A stretch of DNA of 64,000 nucleotides from Nitrospirota bacterium (GTDB lineage Bacteria; Nitrospirota; Thermodesulfovibrionia; Thermodesulfovibrionales; JdFR-88), in the NCBI GenBank assembly GCA_021789555.1, contig JAJYJK010000005.1, positions 46,455-110,454 on the forward strand, given 5' to 3'. This document shows, one piece after another, positions 8,873 through 17,685 of the stretch; the first letter of the stretch is position 1, and every line of letters starts with the position of its first letter. The translations under genes and the position numbers were made by a program. Under the pieces are notes generated by a model. That model worked only from the letters and a program-made list of their open reading frames with translations, was not told the origin of the DNA and did no database searches.

Positions 8873-9865
8873 TTGGAAACAGTAACCGCCCGCATAACAA
8901 TCGACATAGATAAAGAACTGGGCCTGGTGACGGAGGGACTTCAGCCGGCCTTCAAGCTCATCGAGGAAGGCCTGGGCGTAGTCATAGGCTTCCGCGGAGA
9001 CCAGATCCTCATCCAGGGCGACAGCGCTTCCGTCCAGAAGGCCAGAGGGCTTATAGAGGAGCTGAGGCTCGTAAACAGGCAGGGTTACGTCCTCAGGGCC
9101 GAGGACATAAGGGCGGCTGTGAACGCCCGCTCCGCGGCAGGCGAGCAAAAGGGCCAGACCGCGGTGAGCCCGCTCAGTGAACTCTTCACCGGCAATATAG
9201 AAGTCCCATCGAGGAAAAAGCTTGTAATCCCCAGGACGGAGATCCAGAGGGCCTATATCGAGGCCATAAGGGAGTTTGATATGGTCTTCGGCATAGGGCC
9301 TGCCGGCACCGGGAAGACATATCTCGCCATGGCCGCGGCGGTAAACGCGCTCTTGAGGAAAGAGGTCAACAGGATCGTCCTTGCAAGGCCCGCCGTGGAG
9401 GCCGGCGAGAGGCTCGGCTTCCTGCCGGGCGACATCTTCGAGAAGGTCAATCCGTATCTGAGGCCCCTCTACGACGCGCTGTTTGACATGATGGAGGCCG
9501 AAAAGGCGATGCGCCTGATAGAAAAAGGCGTCATAGAGGTGGCCCCTCTGGCCTTTATGCGCGGCCGCACCCTCAATGATTCCTTCGTCATCCTGGACGA
9601 GGCGCAGAACACGACCTCGGAACAGATGAAGATGTTTCTCACCCGGCTTGGCTTCAATTCTAAGACGGTCATTACCGGCGATGTCACCCAGACAGACCTC
9701 CCTTACGGCAAGACCTCCGGGCTCATCGAGGCCGAAAGGATACTTAAGGGCGTCGACGGGATAAAAGTGATATACTTTACCGAAAAAGACGTCGTGAGGC
9801 ACAGGCTGGTGCAGGAGATACTGAAGGCGTATGAAAGACACGATAAACGGAAAGCAAAAGCTTAG
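8873..9865 (+). CDS. phoH: PhoH-family ATPase
   Basis: A 330-residue cytosolic ATPase with an N-terminal KH-like region and a PhoH domain: Walker A GPAGTGKTYLA (about 143-153), the conserved RPAVEAGERLGFLPGD, Walker B FVILDEAQN and TGDVTQTDLP. PhoH/YbeZ works with YbeY in RNA metabolism, and ybeY is two genes downstream here. The start is TTG at 8873, a weak choice but the only one that keeps the N-terminal domain. The 3' end overlaps the next gene by 35 bases. Confidence 0.93.
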   Translation: METVTARITIDIDKELGLVTEGLQPAFKLIEEGLGVVIGFRGDQILIQGDSASVQKARGLIEELRLVNRQGYVLRAEDIRAAVNARSAAGEQKGQTAVSPLSELFTGNIEVPSRKKLVIPRTEIQRAYIEAIREFDMVFGIGPAGTGKTYLAMAAAVNALLRKEVNRIVLARPAVEAGERLGFLPGDIFEKVNPYLRPLYDALFDMMEAEKAMRLIEKGVIEVAPLAFMRGRTLNDSFVILDEAQNTTSEQMKMFLTRLGFNSKTVITGDVTQTDLPYGKTSGLIEAERILKGVDGIKVIYFTEKDVVRHRLVQEILKAYERHDKRKAKA

Positions 9866-11378
9866 GACGCCGGCCCCGGCGCCTGCCGCCTCCCGCATAT
9901 ACCTTCACATCGCCCTGTTGAGCCTGGCGGCGTCTCTTGCCATCGATACCAGTTTCAGGCCCCAGGAACTCATAGGCTCCTTCCTTGTGACCTTTCTGCT
10001 GATGGCCGTCTTTTACCGGGACATAGCCAGGTACAAGCCGAAATTCCTCTCGGTCGGCAAGAACCTGCTTCTGCTGGGGCTGCTGGTAGTGGGCACGCTG
10101 GCCCTTTCTAGGCTTTCGCGTTTCATGCTCCTGGGGATGTCGAAGGGTTACGGGCTGCCGGGCGCAAGCGTGGTGTACGCCATACCCATTGCCTCCGGGG
10201 CGATGCTGGCGATGCTGCTTTTCGACTCCCACACCTCGATAATGTTCTCATTCGTCATCAGCCTGCTGACGGGGCTCTGGCTGAGGGACGCGGCCTATCC
10301 GGTCTTCGCCTTCATCGGAAGCCTGACGGCGGCCTTCAGCGTGATCCGCTGCAAAAAAAGGACGGAGATACTGAAGGGCGGCGCGGCGCTGCTGGTGGTG
10401 AATGTGATTACGGTGCTGTTTCTCATGCTTTTGAGCGGGAGGTTTTTTACCCTGAAGACCGGCTATTCGGTGATCTTTGCCGCGGTCGGCGCGGTGGCGG
10501 TGGCGGCGGTGGTCTCGCTCGCCCTGCCGGTCCTGGAATACCTCTTCGGCGTCAATACGGACATAAGCCTGCTTGAGCTTCTGAACCTTGAGCACCCGCT
10601 GATGAAGACGATGATGATAGCCGCCCCCGGCACCTATCACCACAGCATAATCGTCGGCAACCTGGTGGAGGCCGCGGCCGAGGACGTCGGAGTGAACCCC
10701 CTGCTGGCAAGGGTGAGCGCCTATTATCACGACATAGGCAAGATAAAGATGCCGGAATATTTCGTCGAGAACCAGGCGGGCGGCGTGAGCAAGCACGAGC
10801 GCCTCACCCCGCATATGAGCAGCATGATACTCATATCCCACGTCAAGGAGGGCACGGAGCTTGCCAGGCAGTACAAGCTGCCCGAGACGGTCGTCGATAT
10901 CATTCAGCAGCACCACGGGAACTCTCTCATAAATTACTTCTACCAGAAGGCGAAGGAGAAGACCGAAGACCTGAACGAGGAGGAATACAAGTACCCGGGG
11001 CCTCCGCCCCAGAGCAAGGTCGCGGCCCTGGTGATGATGGCCGACGCCGTGGAGGCGTCCTCGCGGGTGCTGTCGGACCCGAACCCGGCCCGGATATCCA
11101 ACCTCGTAAACCGGATAATAAACCACATATTCCTCGAGGGACAGCTCGACAACTGCGAGCTGACGCTCAAGGACATCCAGAAGGTCAAACAGAGGTTCAT
11201 CTACATCCTGACCGGGATACTGCACAAGAGGATCGACTACCCGGGGTTCGATTTCGACAGGGAGGGGGGAGTTGCCGGTCCAGATAACCAATTGCCTAAG
11301 ACGGATGCCGCCGGCAGGCAGGCGGATAAGGAAAGAATCGCTTCGGCTGCTCGGCTTCTGCGGTTTCCAAAGAGCTGA
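9831..11378 (+). CDS. Membrane HD-domain phosphodiesterase, short PgpH-like
   Basis: A 515-residue protein with about seven membrane helices (residues 25-235) followed by an HDIG domain: TYHHSIIVGNLVEAA, YYHDIGKIKMPEYF (H300, D301), HVKEGTELARQYKLP and IIQQHHGNSLINYFY. The membrane-plus-HD order matches PgpH/YqfF enzymes, which hydrolyse c-di-AMP. Those are usually 700+ residues with a large extracytoplasmic domain before the membrane part; here it is absent. Placed between phoH and ybeY as in the standard phoH-yqfF-ybeY-dgkA cluster. A c-di-AMP riboswitch at 60.9 kb supports that signal in this genome; enzymatic specificity is inferred. Confidence 0.85.
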   Translation: MKDTINGKQKLRTPAPAPAASRIYLHIALLSLAASLAIDTSFRPQELIGSFLVTFLLMAVFYRDIARYKPKFLSVGKNLLLLGLLVVGTLALSRLSRFMLLGMSKGYGLPGASVVYAIPIASGAMLAMLLFDSHTSIMFSFVISLLTGLWLRDAAYPVFAFIGSLTAAFSVIRCKKRTEILKGGAALLVVNVITVLFLMLLSGRFFTLKTGYSVIFAAVGAVAVAAVVSLALPVLEYLFGVNTDISLLELLNLEHPLMKTMMIAAPGTYHHSIIVGNLVEAAAEDVGVNPLLARVSAYYHDIGKIKMPEYFVENQAGGVSKHERLTPHMSSMILISHVKEGTELARQYKLPETVVDIIQQHHGNSLINYFYQKAKEKTEDLNEEEYKYPGPPPQSKVAALVMMADAVEASSRVLSDPNPARISNLVNRIINHIFLEGQLDNCELTLKDIQKVKQRFIYILTGILHKRIDYPGFDFDREGGVAGPDNQLPKTDAAGRQADKERIASAARLLRFPKS

Positions 11379-11754
11379 GCTGGACGTAATGCTGGCCGGA
11401 AGCCGCCGCATCCGCCGCCTGAACCGCGAGTTCAGGGGCGTGGACAAGCCGACGGACGTCCTGTCGTTTCCTTTCCACGAGAAGGAGGAATTTTTGAGAG
11501 GGGGCGCGCTGTCCCCGCGTGAAAGGGGCCGGCTTGCGGGGCGTCATCCCTTCATCCTTGGGGAGATAGTCATATGTCCGGAGGTCGCCGCGAAAAACGC
11601 CCGCGGGGCCGGCCTGCCGCTTGCGGAGGAGATGCGCCGGCTCCTGGTGCACGGGTTCCTGCACCTGCTCGGCTATGACCACGAAACCGGCGCGGCCGAG
11701 GCGCGCCGCATGCGGAGGAAGGAGAGGGAGCTTTTAAGTGTCCTCCTTGGATGA
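11272..11754 (+). CDS. ybeY: Endoribonuclease YbeY
   Basis: Single-strand RNase used in 16S rRNA maturation and ribosome quality control. The 160-residue protein has the zinc triad motif HGFLHLLGYDHE (three histidines) and the core DKPTDVLSFPF. A 15-20 residue insertion after FPFHEKEEF is longer than in most homologues. The start is TTG at 11272 after a strong GGAGGGGGG site; it lies 107 bases inside the end of the HD phosphodiesterase gene. Part of the phoH-HD-ybeY-dgkA cluster. Confidence 0.93.
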   Translation: MPVQITNCLRRMPPAGRRIRKESLRLLGFCGFQRAELDVMLAGSRRIRRLNREFRGVDKPTDVLSFPFHEKEEFLRGGALSPRERGRLAGRHPFILGEIVICPEVAAKNARGAGLPLAEEMRRLLVHGFLHLLGYDHETGAAEARRMRRKERELLSVLLG

Positions 11755-12439
11755 CTGGCTGAAGAGCGCGGGCTTCGCAATCGAGGGCATCCTCCACGCG
11801 GCGAAGACCCAGAGGCACCTGCGCTATCATTTCTACGCCGCTTTTTTTGTCCTTTTCCTGAGCTTCGTTGTCGGCGTCGCAAGGACCGAGTTCCTGGTGA
11901 TATCGGCCTCCGTGATACTGGTGCTCCTGGCCGAGATGCTCAATACGGCGATCGAGGCCACGGTCGACATTATCTGCCCTGGGCCCAATGAAAAGGCCCG
12001 CATAGCCAAGGACATCGCGGCAGGGGCGGTCCTCGTGACATCTTTCGGGGTCGCGGTCCTCGGGATAATCATCCTTTATCCGTACATGGGGGAGCTGTTT
12101 GAGAGCGGTTTCCGGATCGCCAAACACTCCAGGCAGGACATCGCCATCCTGGCGGTCGTCTTCGTCCTCATCGCCGTGGTGCTGCTGAAGGCGAGGTTCG
12201 GCAGGGGGCGCCCGCTGGCCGGCGGGATGCCCAGCGGCCACGCCGCCCTGGCCTTTTCCGTATGGGTCTCCATCACGTACCTGACCGGCAATTTCCTGGC
12301 CTCGGCCCTCGCCTTCGTCCTGGCGTTCGCCGTGGCGAGGGGCCGCGTAAAAAAGAAGATACACGAGCCCTTCGAGGTCATCGCCGGAGGGGCGCTGGGC
12401 TCCGCCCTTACGTTCATCTTTTTCAAGCTCTTTTCCTGA
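11738..12439 (+). CDS. Diacylglycerol/undecaprenol kinase-PAP2 phosphatase fusion
   Basis: A 233-residue membrane protein in two parts. Residues 1-115 are a DgkA-type kinase with AAKTQRHLRYHFYAA and the active-site run LLAEMLNTAIEATVD. Residues 130-233 are a PAP2 phosphatase with GGMPSGHAALAFSVW and a C-terminal HEPFEVIAGGALG, fitting the PAP2 motifs. One protein could therefore phosphorylate and dephosphorylate lipid substrates such as undecaprenol. GTG start at 11738, overlapping the ybeY stop by 17 bases. The fusion is known in some lineages but uncommon; substrate is inferred. Confidence 0.88.
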   Translation: MSSLDDWLKSAGFAIEGILHAAKTQRHLRYHFYAAFFVLFLSFVVGVARTEFLVISASVILVLLAEMLNTAIEATVDIICPGPNEKARIAKDIAAGAVLVTSFGVAVLGIIILYPYMGELFESGFRIAKHSRQDIAILAVVFVLIAVVLLKARFGRGRPLAGGMPSGHAALAFSVWVSITYLTGNFLASALAFVLAFAVARGRVKKKIHEPFEVIAGGALGSALTFIFFKLFS

Positions 12440-12448
12440 GATATTATT

Positions 12449-12600
12449 ACCCACCCCCAGCCCCTAAAGGGGCCGACCCCTCCCAAGAGGGGATGATTTG
12501 GAAGTCCCCTCCGTGGAGGGGATTTAGGGGTGGGTTGTCATTGCGAGCCCAGTATTCAATACGGGGTAAACTCCGGAAGCAATCTCGCCGTTTCGTTATG
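12449..12600. repeat. Composite dispersed repeat: GC-rich palindrome plus GTCATTGCGAGC element
   Basis: The left edge ACCCACCCCCAGCCCCTAAA is answered by TTTAGGGGTGGGTT at 12523-12536, with inner hairpins (CCCCTCCGTGGAGGGG). It runs straight into GTCATTGCGAGC...GGAAGCAATCTC, a repeat type common in Nitrospirota and related genomes. The block lies between the dgkA-PAP2 fusion and the recombinase gene and separates two transcription units. Confidence 0.6.
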
Positions 12601-12645
12601 TATAATCTATTCCGAGGATAAGAATTATCCGGGAGGTTTTGTTTT

Positions 12646-13608
12646 TTGGAAGGAAAAAGCGGGGCGCTCATAGAGGAATTTCTGAAACACCTGGAGCTTG
12701 AGAAAGGCGCCTCGGAGCATACGCTGCGGGCCTACAGGGCGGACCTCGAACTCTTCTTCGGCCAGTGGAGCATGGAACCGGGGGGCGTGGAGCTTTCGGA
12801 CATCAGGGCGCATACGGCCCTCCTCGTAAACAAGGGGCTCAAAAAAAGCTCGGTGGGAAGGGCCCTCTCCACGCTCCGGTCGTTTTTCAGGTTCCTTAAC
12901 CGGGAGGGCCGCCTGGACTCGAACCCGGCCAGACTGCTGAAATCCCCGAAACTTGAAAAAAAGCTCCCCCGTTTCCTCACGGTCGATGAGGCGTTTAACC
13001 TTATGGAGGCCCCGGCAAAGGCGGGCTTCAATGCCCTGAGGGACCGGGCCGTCCTCGAGCTTCTCTATTCAAGCGGTCTTCGCGTGGGCGAGCTGGCCGC
13101 CCTGGACCTGGACGATCTTAACCTCAATGAAGGGATGGTCAAGGTCAAGGGGAAAGGCAAGAAGGAAAGGCTCGTCCCGGTGGGCAGCAAGGCCGTCTCC
13201 GCCCTGAGGGCGTATATCCTGGAGCGTTTTCTGCTTGTGAGGAACCTCAAGGCAAAAAGACACGGCCGCTTTGCCGCAAGACCGGCGGGCGCAAAACCGG
13301 CCGGGGGCGGCGGCGAAAGTGAGAATGCGCTTTTTATCAACCGCTCCGGCGGCAGGCTCACCGAGAGGTCCGTGAGGCGCGCGGTGGTGGGGTGTGTTGC
13401 GCGCGCGCTGCCCGGCAAGAAGGCAACACCCCATACGCTCAGGCACACGTTTGCCTCGCACCTTCTGCAGGCGGGGGCCGACCTGAGGGTGATACAGGAG
13501 CTGCTGGGGCACGCGAGCCTCTCCACCACCCAGAAATACACCCACCTGGACATCACCCACCTCATGGACGTCTATGACAAGGCCCACCCCCTGGCGGGCG
13601 ACGAATAA
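12646..13608 (+). CDS. Xer-type tyrosine recombinase
   Basis: A 320-residue site-specific recombinase. It has an N-terminal SAM-like core-binding domain (LIEEFLKHLELEKGASEHTL) and a catalytic domain with Arg146 (SSGLRVGEL), Lys near 172 (KGKGKKERLVP), H263-R266 (HTLRHTF), His289 (LLGHAS) and nucleophile Tyr298 (TTQKYTHLD). This is the complete set for XerC/XerD-type chromosome dimer resolution. A 35-residue insertion (about 200-235, basic and glycine-rich) lies before the catalytic second half. The TTG start at 12646 follows GGGAGG. No mobile element is attached, so a housekeeping Xer is likelier than an integrase. Confidence 0.9.
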   Translation: MEGKSGALIEEFLKHLELEKGASEHTLRAYRADLELFFGQWSMEPGGVELSDIRAHTALLVNKGLKKSSVGRALSTLRSFFRFLNREGRLDSNPARLLKSPKLEKKLPRFLTVDEAFNLMEAPAKAGFNALRDRAVLELLYSSGLRVGELAALDLDDLNLNEGMVKVKGKGKKERLVPVGSKAVSALRAYILERFLLVRNLKAKRHGRFAARPAGAKPAGGGGESENALFINRSGGRLTERSVRRAVVGCVARALPGKKATPHTLRHTFASHLLQAGADLRVIQELLGHASLSTTQKYTHLDITHLMDVYDKAHPLAGDE

Positions 13609-13995
13609 GCGGGCCGGTTGGCGCGAACAATCAATTCAGACACGGGGCCGGTCCGGGGCAAATGGGGTCCGGTTCCGGCGGTCCTGATGGACATTCGGCA
13701 GCATAAGCATGAATTCCGGATTCTTGTTACAAAGGATAAGGATATGGAATGCAAAATTGATGAAGTGTTGAGAAAACATGGACACATTAGATAAATGGAC
13801 ACATTAGATAATATGCCCGAGTCAAGAGTTGTGTTGACAGGTAGGAGCTCGAATAAATAGATGAGCAAGGTCCTTTCTCCTGAAATTCCCGTCCCTTGAT
13901 GGCGCAAAGTCCAGCAAGAAGTTTTGACCCGGACCTCAACGACCGCAGGGGCAAGGGGATTGTAATGAAGCAGGATTCGCGGCAGGGAGTTTTGG
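13609..13995. other. 387-bp gap with a tandem repeat and gene debris
   Basis: No convincing gene. The plus strand holds a 35-codon open stretch (13687-13794, starting MDIRQHKHEFRILVTKDKD) that resembles a broken gene end. It finishes in a perfect 17-bp tandem duplication, ATGGACACATTAGATAA at 13778-13794 and 13795-13811. Base composition is more AT-rich than the flanks, which fits decayed foreign DNA. Confidence 0.5.
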
Positions 13996-14790
13996 CTAAA
14001 GGGGGGGACGGAGCCCCAGCGCCAGCAGGCACCAGTAGAGGACGGGGGCGGAGACGAGCGGCCCGTCCAGTTTATCCAGCATCCCGCCGTGCCCCGGAAA
14101 CAGGCTGCTTGAATCCTTTACTGCCGCGTCCCTCTTGAACATGGATTCGATGAGGTCGCCTATTATGGCGGTCGCGCCCATGAGGGCCCCAAGCAGGGCG
14201 GCGGTCCTGATGGATACGCCCAAATGAAATACCGCGCCCGCGCAAAACCCCGCCGCCGCGCCGCCTATGACGGAGCCCGCGGCCCCCTCGACCGTCTTGT
14301 TGGGGCTTACCTCCGGGTAGAGCTTCCTTCTGCCAATCGACCGGCCCACATAGAGGGCGAAGCTGTCGCCGATCCATACCGTGCCGTAAAGGAATATTAT
14401 CCACATGGCCCCGGCGCCCCTCAAAGACATCTGGTAGAGCAGAAGCCCCGGTATGTACAGTAACGCCACGACGGGGACCGATATCTCCGCGAGGGCCTTT
14501 TGGGGCCCCCTCGCAAAGAGCCTGAGGGCAGCCAATGCAATGAGGAGCAACGCAAACACACCCGGGAAGGGCCGTCCGGTCATGGCCGCGGGCGCAAGCA
14601 GGAGAAGGCAAAAAAACATCCCGGCCAATTTCATTTCCAGGGGCGTGCGGTAGAAGCTCAGGAACTCCCATAGGGCCAGAAGCCCCATCGCCATGACGAG
14701 TCCGTCAAACCAGACGGCGGAGAGTTTCGTTATGTAGAGGTAGAAAACCGGGACGAGGACGGCGGCGGTGGCAAGCCGTTTTAAATGCAT
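13996..14790 (-). CDS. cdsA: Phosphatidate cytidylyltransferase
   Basis: Makes CDP-diacylglycerol from phosphatidic acid and CTP for phospholipid synthesis. A 264-residue polytopic protein with the CdsA region YVGRSIGRRKLYPEVSPNKTVEGAAGSVIGG and the C-terminal signature DLIESMFKRDAAVKDSSSLFPGHGGMLDKLD. Follows uppS by 53 bases on the same strand, the usual uppS-cdsA order of the lipid/wall cluster. Confidence 0.95.
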   Translation of the reverse strand: MHLKRLATAAVLVPVFYLYITKLSAVWFDGLVMAMGLLALWEFLSFYRTPLEMKLAGMFFCLLLLAPAAMTGRPFPGVFALLLIALAALRLFARGPQKALAEISVPVVALLYIPGLLLYQMSLRGAGAMWIIFLYGTVWIGDSFALYVGRSIGRRKLYPEVSPNKTVEGAAGSVIGGAAAGFCAGAVFHLGVSIRTAALLGALMGATAIIGDLIESMFKRDAAVKDSSSLFPGHGGMLDKLDGPLVSAPVLYWCLLALGLRPPL

Positions 14791-14843
14791 CAGCTATGGG
14801 CGCGCCGCGGGGGCGGCGCTTGGGGGGGCGGTCGCCGTAATAA

Positions 14844-15554
14844 TCATATCTTCACGGCCCCGAACCTCCTGTCGCGCGCCTGATAATCCCTGAGCGCCTG
14901 GAGGAGCTGCTCTCTGCCGAACTCGGGCCATGCCATGTCAGTGAAATAAAACTCCGAATATGCCGACTGCCACAGCAGGAAGTTGCTTATTCTTTTTTCG
15001 CCGGATGTCCTTATGATGAGGTCCGGCTCCGGCAGCCCGGAGGTATCCAGAAGGCCGGAGAATACGCCTTCGTCCATCTCTTCCGGTCTGAGGCCCGAGG
15101 CGAGGGCCTTCCTCACCGCCCTGACTATCTCGTCCCTGCCGCTGTAGCTTATGGCGGCCGTGAGGACCATCTCCCCGCAGCCGGCCGTGAGCTCTTCGGT
15201 CTGCGCGATCAGCCTGCGGACGTTTCCGGGGAGCCTGCCCAAGTCCCCGATCGCCCGGAAGGCGATGTCCTGTTTCTTGAACTCGTACATCTCCTTGCGG
15301 AGGTAGATCTCAAGGAGTTTCATCAGGAGCGCAATCTCCGCCGGCGGCCTTTGCCAGTTCTCAAGAGAGAAGGTATAGAGCGTGAGGGCCTTTATGCCGA
15401 AATCCCTGGCCGCCTGTATGATCTCCTTTGCGCGTTCGGCCCCGCGTCTGTGCCCCTCCACCCGCGGCAGCCCCCGCAGCTCGGCCCACCGGCCGTTTCC
15501 GTCCATTATGATGCCTATATGGCGCGGCAGTTTGCCGGGCAGGGAGGGTGTCAT
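14844..15554 (-). CDS. uppS: Undecaprenyl diphosphate synthase
   Basis: Cis-prenyltransferase making the C55 carrier lipid for peptidoglycan and O-antigen. The 236-residue protein has HIGIIMDGNGRWAELRG (catalytic Asp), GHRRGAERAKEII, LTLYTFSLENWQRP and the C-terminal PDLIIRTSGEKRISNFLLWQ. The frame is open upstream to 15743 but homology starts at MTPSLPGKLPRH, so the ATG at 15554 is chosen; it overlaps the stop of the upstream gene (ATGA). Co-transcribed with cdsA. Confidence 0.95.
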   Translation of the reverse strand: MTPSLPGKLPRHIGIIMDGNGRWAELRGLPRVEGHRRGAERAKEIIQAARDFGIKALTLYTFSLENWQRPPAEIALLMKLLEIYLRKEMYEFKKQDIAFRAIGDLGRLPGNVRRLIAQTEELTAGCGEMVLTAAISYSGRDEIVRAVRKALASGLRPEEMDEGVFSGLLDTSGLPEPDLIIRTSGEKRISNFLLWQSAYSEFYFTDMAWPEFGREQLLQALRDYQARDRRFGAVKI

Positions 15555-17536
15555 TTGTCCCCCAGCGGGTACATGTAGAGGCGGGTGGTAAAGGGAGAAT
15601 CGCCCTGCAGGATCCTGCCGAGCTGCACGCCGAAGACCGGGCTTTCGAGTATCACGAGGCGGTCCTTCGAGGCGGCGAAATCGGAGATCGTGCCGGGCAG
15701 CTTGTCGCCCAGCACAAGCTGCTTCATCGAAGCGCCGTCCCACCTTAGCACCCCGATGCGGGAGCTCTTGTACCCGAGCCCCCTGGCCATTTTCAAAAGG
15801 GGCTGTCTTTCTATGAGCAGGGCGTCATGGCCCGTCACCACTATCTTGTCCTTGATGTACCAGCGGGAACCCTGCGCGGGCTCGTAGCCCTCCCTCTCGT
15901 AGCTTTGGCCGGTTTCCTGCGTGGGGTTGTAGCCTTCTTTCTTGAAGCCTATCGGGAAACCGCCGAAACTCCCGGCAGACCTCCACAGCAGGGCGCCAGT
16001 CCCGTCGTCATACACATTTATGAAGCCGCGGTCGTCGTAGGCGATTATGAGCGTCTTTCCGTCGTAGTCCATCAGCGCGAAATCGAAGATGTTTATCCCC
16101 TTGGGGAAGGCCGGTTTCGCATTATCCAGGACCACGCGTTTTTCCGTCCCGTCCCATTTGGCCGGGTGGATTTGTCCCTCAAAACCGCTTGCCACGCTAA
16201 CCCTCTGGGCATAGAGCCGCCCGTCAATCCACCGCAGAAACAGCCCTTTTGCCTCCCAGAGCTTGGTAAACTTCCCGTTTTCGAAGGCATAGATATACGA
16301 GAATATCTCGCCATGGCCTTTCGCCCCTATGATTATCTCGTCCCTGCCGCCGCCGCCGATATCCGCGGGCTGGACCCTCAGGAAATCCTCCCAGGAACGG
16401 CCCTTTATCTCGGAGCCGTCCAGGGCGGGCGACAGCAGCGAGGAGCTTATGCTGTAGAAAGAGATATCGTTTCTCGTGGCGAGCAGCAGGAGTTGCCGGT
16501 CCGGAAGGACATTTGCGATCGAGACGAGGTGGGCGCCAAAGGGGACCCTGAACATTATTAGCGAATTGTTTTTAGGAGCGAAGAGTTTGTCTCCGAGGGT
16601 AAGCTGCTTTAATTGCCCGGATTTTATCACCGAGCCGCTCTCCAGGGCCTGCACCGAGTCCGACGTCCAGATAAGTTTCTGGCTGAGGACGGTCGAACCG
16701 CCCCCCCCGGACGTTTTTTCCGGCGGCAGGGTCTCCTGTGATATGATGAGAACGGCATCGGCTTTTAGCCGCCTGCCTTCGGCCAAGGCGTCTTTTTCGT
16801 TGTCCAGGGGGCTCGCCAGCAGGTCGAACCTGCCGGTTTTTTTCAGTAGCTCGTAATATTCCTCGGAAAGCCCCCAGCTTACGTCCCTGAGCTGATAGAA
16901 AAGGAGCCTCACCCTTGCCCCCGATATCCTCACGATATTGCCGGGCCCGGCCTGGCCGTCCAGAAGCTTCAACTGCGCGCGGCCCCCGGCGGATGTCCCA
17001 TTTACGACCTGGGCGTCCCCTACGGGCTGCTCGATCCTCCCAAGGGGCTCTCCGGTCACCGGATGAAAGAACTCCGCGCCTTTTTTGAGGACTTTCATGC
17101 GCATGCCCGCCTTCACGGAGGCCGAATTGCTGATGGCCACCGTCAGCAGGCCGTCCTTTACGGCAAGCACATCGCCCTCCATCGGATTGAAAAATGTGAC
17201 GACGGCATCCTTCAGGAGGCCGAGCGGGTTCGGGTTTTCACTTTTGGCCGGCGCAAACCGCGCCGTGGCTCCCCCCGCGCCGGATGATGCCCCTCCGGCG
17301 GGCAGCGGGCTTGCATCCGCGCCTGCGGCCGTCAATAGACAGAGGGACAATAACGCAAAAAAAATGAGGCAGGTTGTTTTTCTTGATTTTTTAAATGGAT
17401 AGCGAGCGTATTGCCCGTGGGCAAAAATTGCCACGGGGTCAAGCGAGCGAATATGATGAAGAAAATTCCTTGCATTAGATTCCCCGCGGCTTGCTGCGGG
17501 GAAGATCAATTTAATTTTCCCGGTTAAAAAAGACAT
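15551..17536 (-). CDS. Exported FG-GAP/VCBS-like protein with FlgT-like N-terminal region
   Basis: About 660 residues. A hydrophobic export signal (KTTCLIFFALLSLCLLTAAGADA) lies some 55 residues in, so the chosen ATG (17536, after GGAGG) may be early. The first half has a beta-rich region (LAVKDGLLTVAISNSASVKAGMRMKVLKKG) similar to FlgT-like or LysM-adjacent folds, and a LLKKTGRFDLLASPLDNEKDALAEGRRLKADAVLIIS segment typical of TolB-N/curli-type domains. The second half shows repeated DI...G..EIIIGAKGHGEIFSYIY-like blades of a beta-propeller. Function unknown; it precedes uppS by a 4-base overlap. Confidence 0.6.
   Translation of the reverse strand: MSFLTGKIKLIFPAASRGESNARNFLHHIRSLDPVAIFAHGQYARYPFKKSRKTTCLIFFALLSLCLLTAAGADASPLPAGGASSGAGGATARFAPAKSENPNPLGLLKDAVVTFFNPMEGDVLAVKDGLLTVAISNSASVKAGMRMKVLKKGAEFFHPVTGEPLGRIEQPVGDAQVVNGTSAGGRAQLKLLDGQAGPGNIVRISGARVRLLFYQLRDVSWGLSEEYYELLKKTGRFDLLASPLDNEKDALAEGRRLKADAVLIISQETLPPEKTSGGGGSTVLSQKLIWTSDSVQALESGSVIKSGQLKQLTLGDKLFAPKNNSLIMFRVPFGAHLVSIANVLPDRQLLLLATRNDISFYSISSSLLSPALDGSEIKGRSWEDFLRVQPADIGGGGRDEIIIGAKGHGEIFSYIYAFENGKFTKLWEAKGLFLRWIDGRLYAQRVSVASGFEGQIHPAKWDGTEKRVVLDNAKPAFPKGINIFDFALMDYDGKTLIIAYDDRGFINVYDDGTGALLWRSAGSFGGFPIGFKKEGYNPTQETGQSYEREGYEPAQGSRWYIKDKIVVTGHDALLIERQPLLKMARGLGYKSSRIGVLRWDGASMKQLVLGDKLPGTISDFAASKDRLVILESPVFGVQLGRILQGDSPFTTRLYMYPLGDK
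17392..17420. repeat. Dispersed repeat copy (TAAATGGATAGCGAGC)
   Basis: Sixteen bases identical to 24298-24313, followed by a looser match of 13 more bases ending CCCGTGG. Both copies sit at the 5' end of a minus-strand gene for an exported protein, just before the signal peptide. Nearby (17481-17506) is a separate CCCCGCGG/CCGCGGGG-like hairpin. Confidence 0.5.
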
Positions 17537-17617
17537 TCGAAAAAGCCTCCGCGTGTTAATCAAAAAATTATAACATATCGCGGGGTTTAATGACCCGCCC
17601 GCCCTTAAACTTATAAA

Positions 17618-17645
17618 TTGACAGAGGATCGGCATTTGTTGTAAT
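17618..17645 (+). promoter_or_regulatory. Sigma-70 type promoter of nuoN
   Basis: TTGACA at 17618-17623, a 16-base spacer and TGTAAT at 17640-17645, 40 bases upstream of the nuoN start. A GGAGGGG ribosome site follows at about 17671. The close match to consensus and position make this a good candidate, and suggest nuoN is transcribed on its own. Confidence 0.5.
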
Positions 17646-17685
17646 CTTGATAAATGCTTTTACCTGAAAAGGAGGGGTTTGTCTC

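Noticed and set aside
8573..9898. A 441-codon minus-strand frame over queA and phoH
   Set aside because: Overlaps two well-supported genes and shows no family features; a high-GC antisense shadow.
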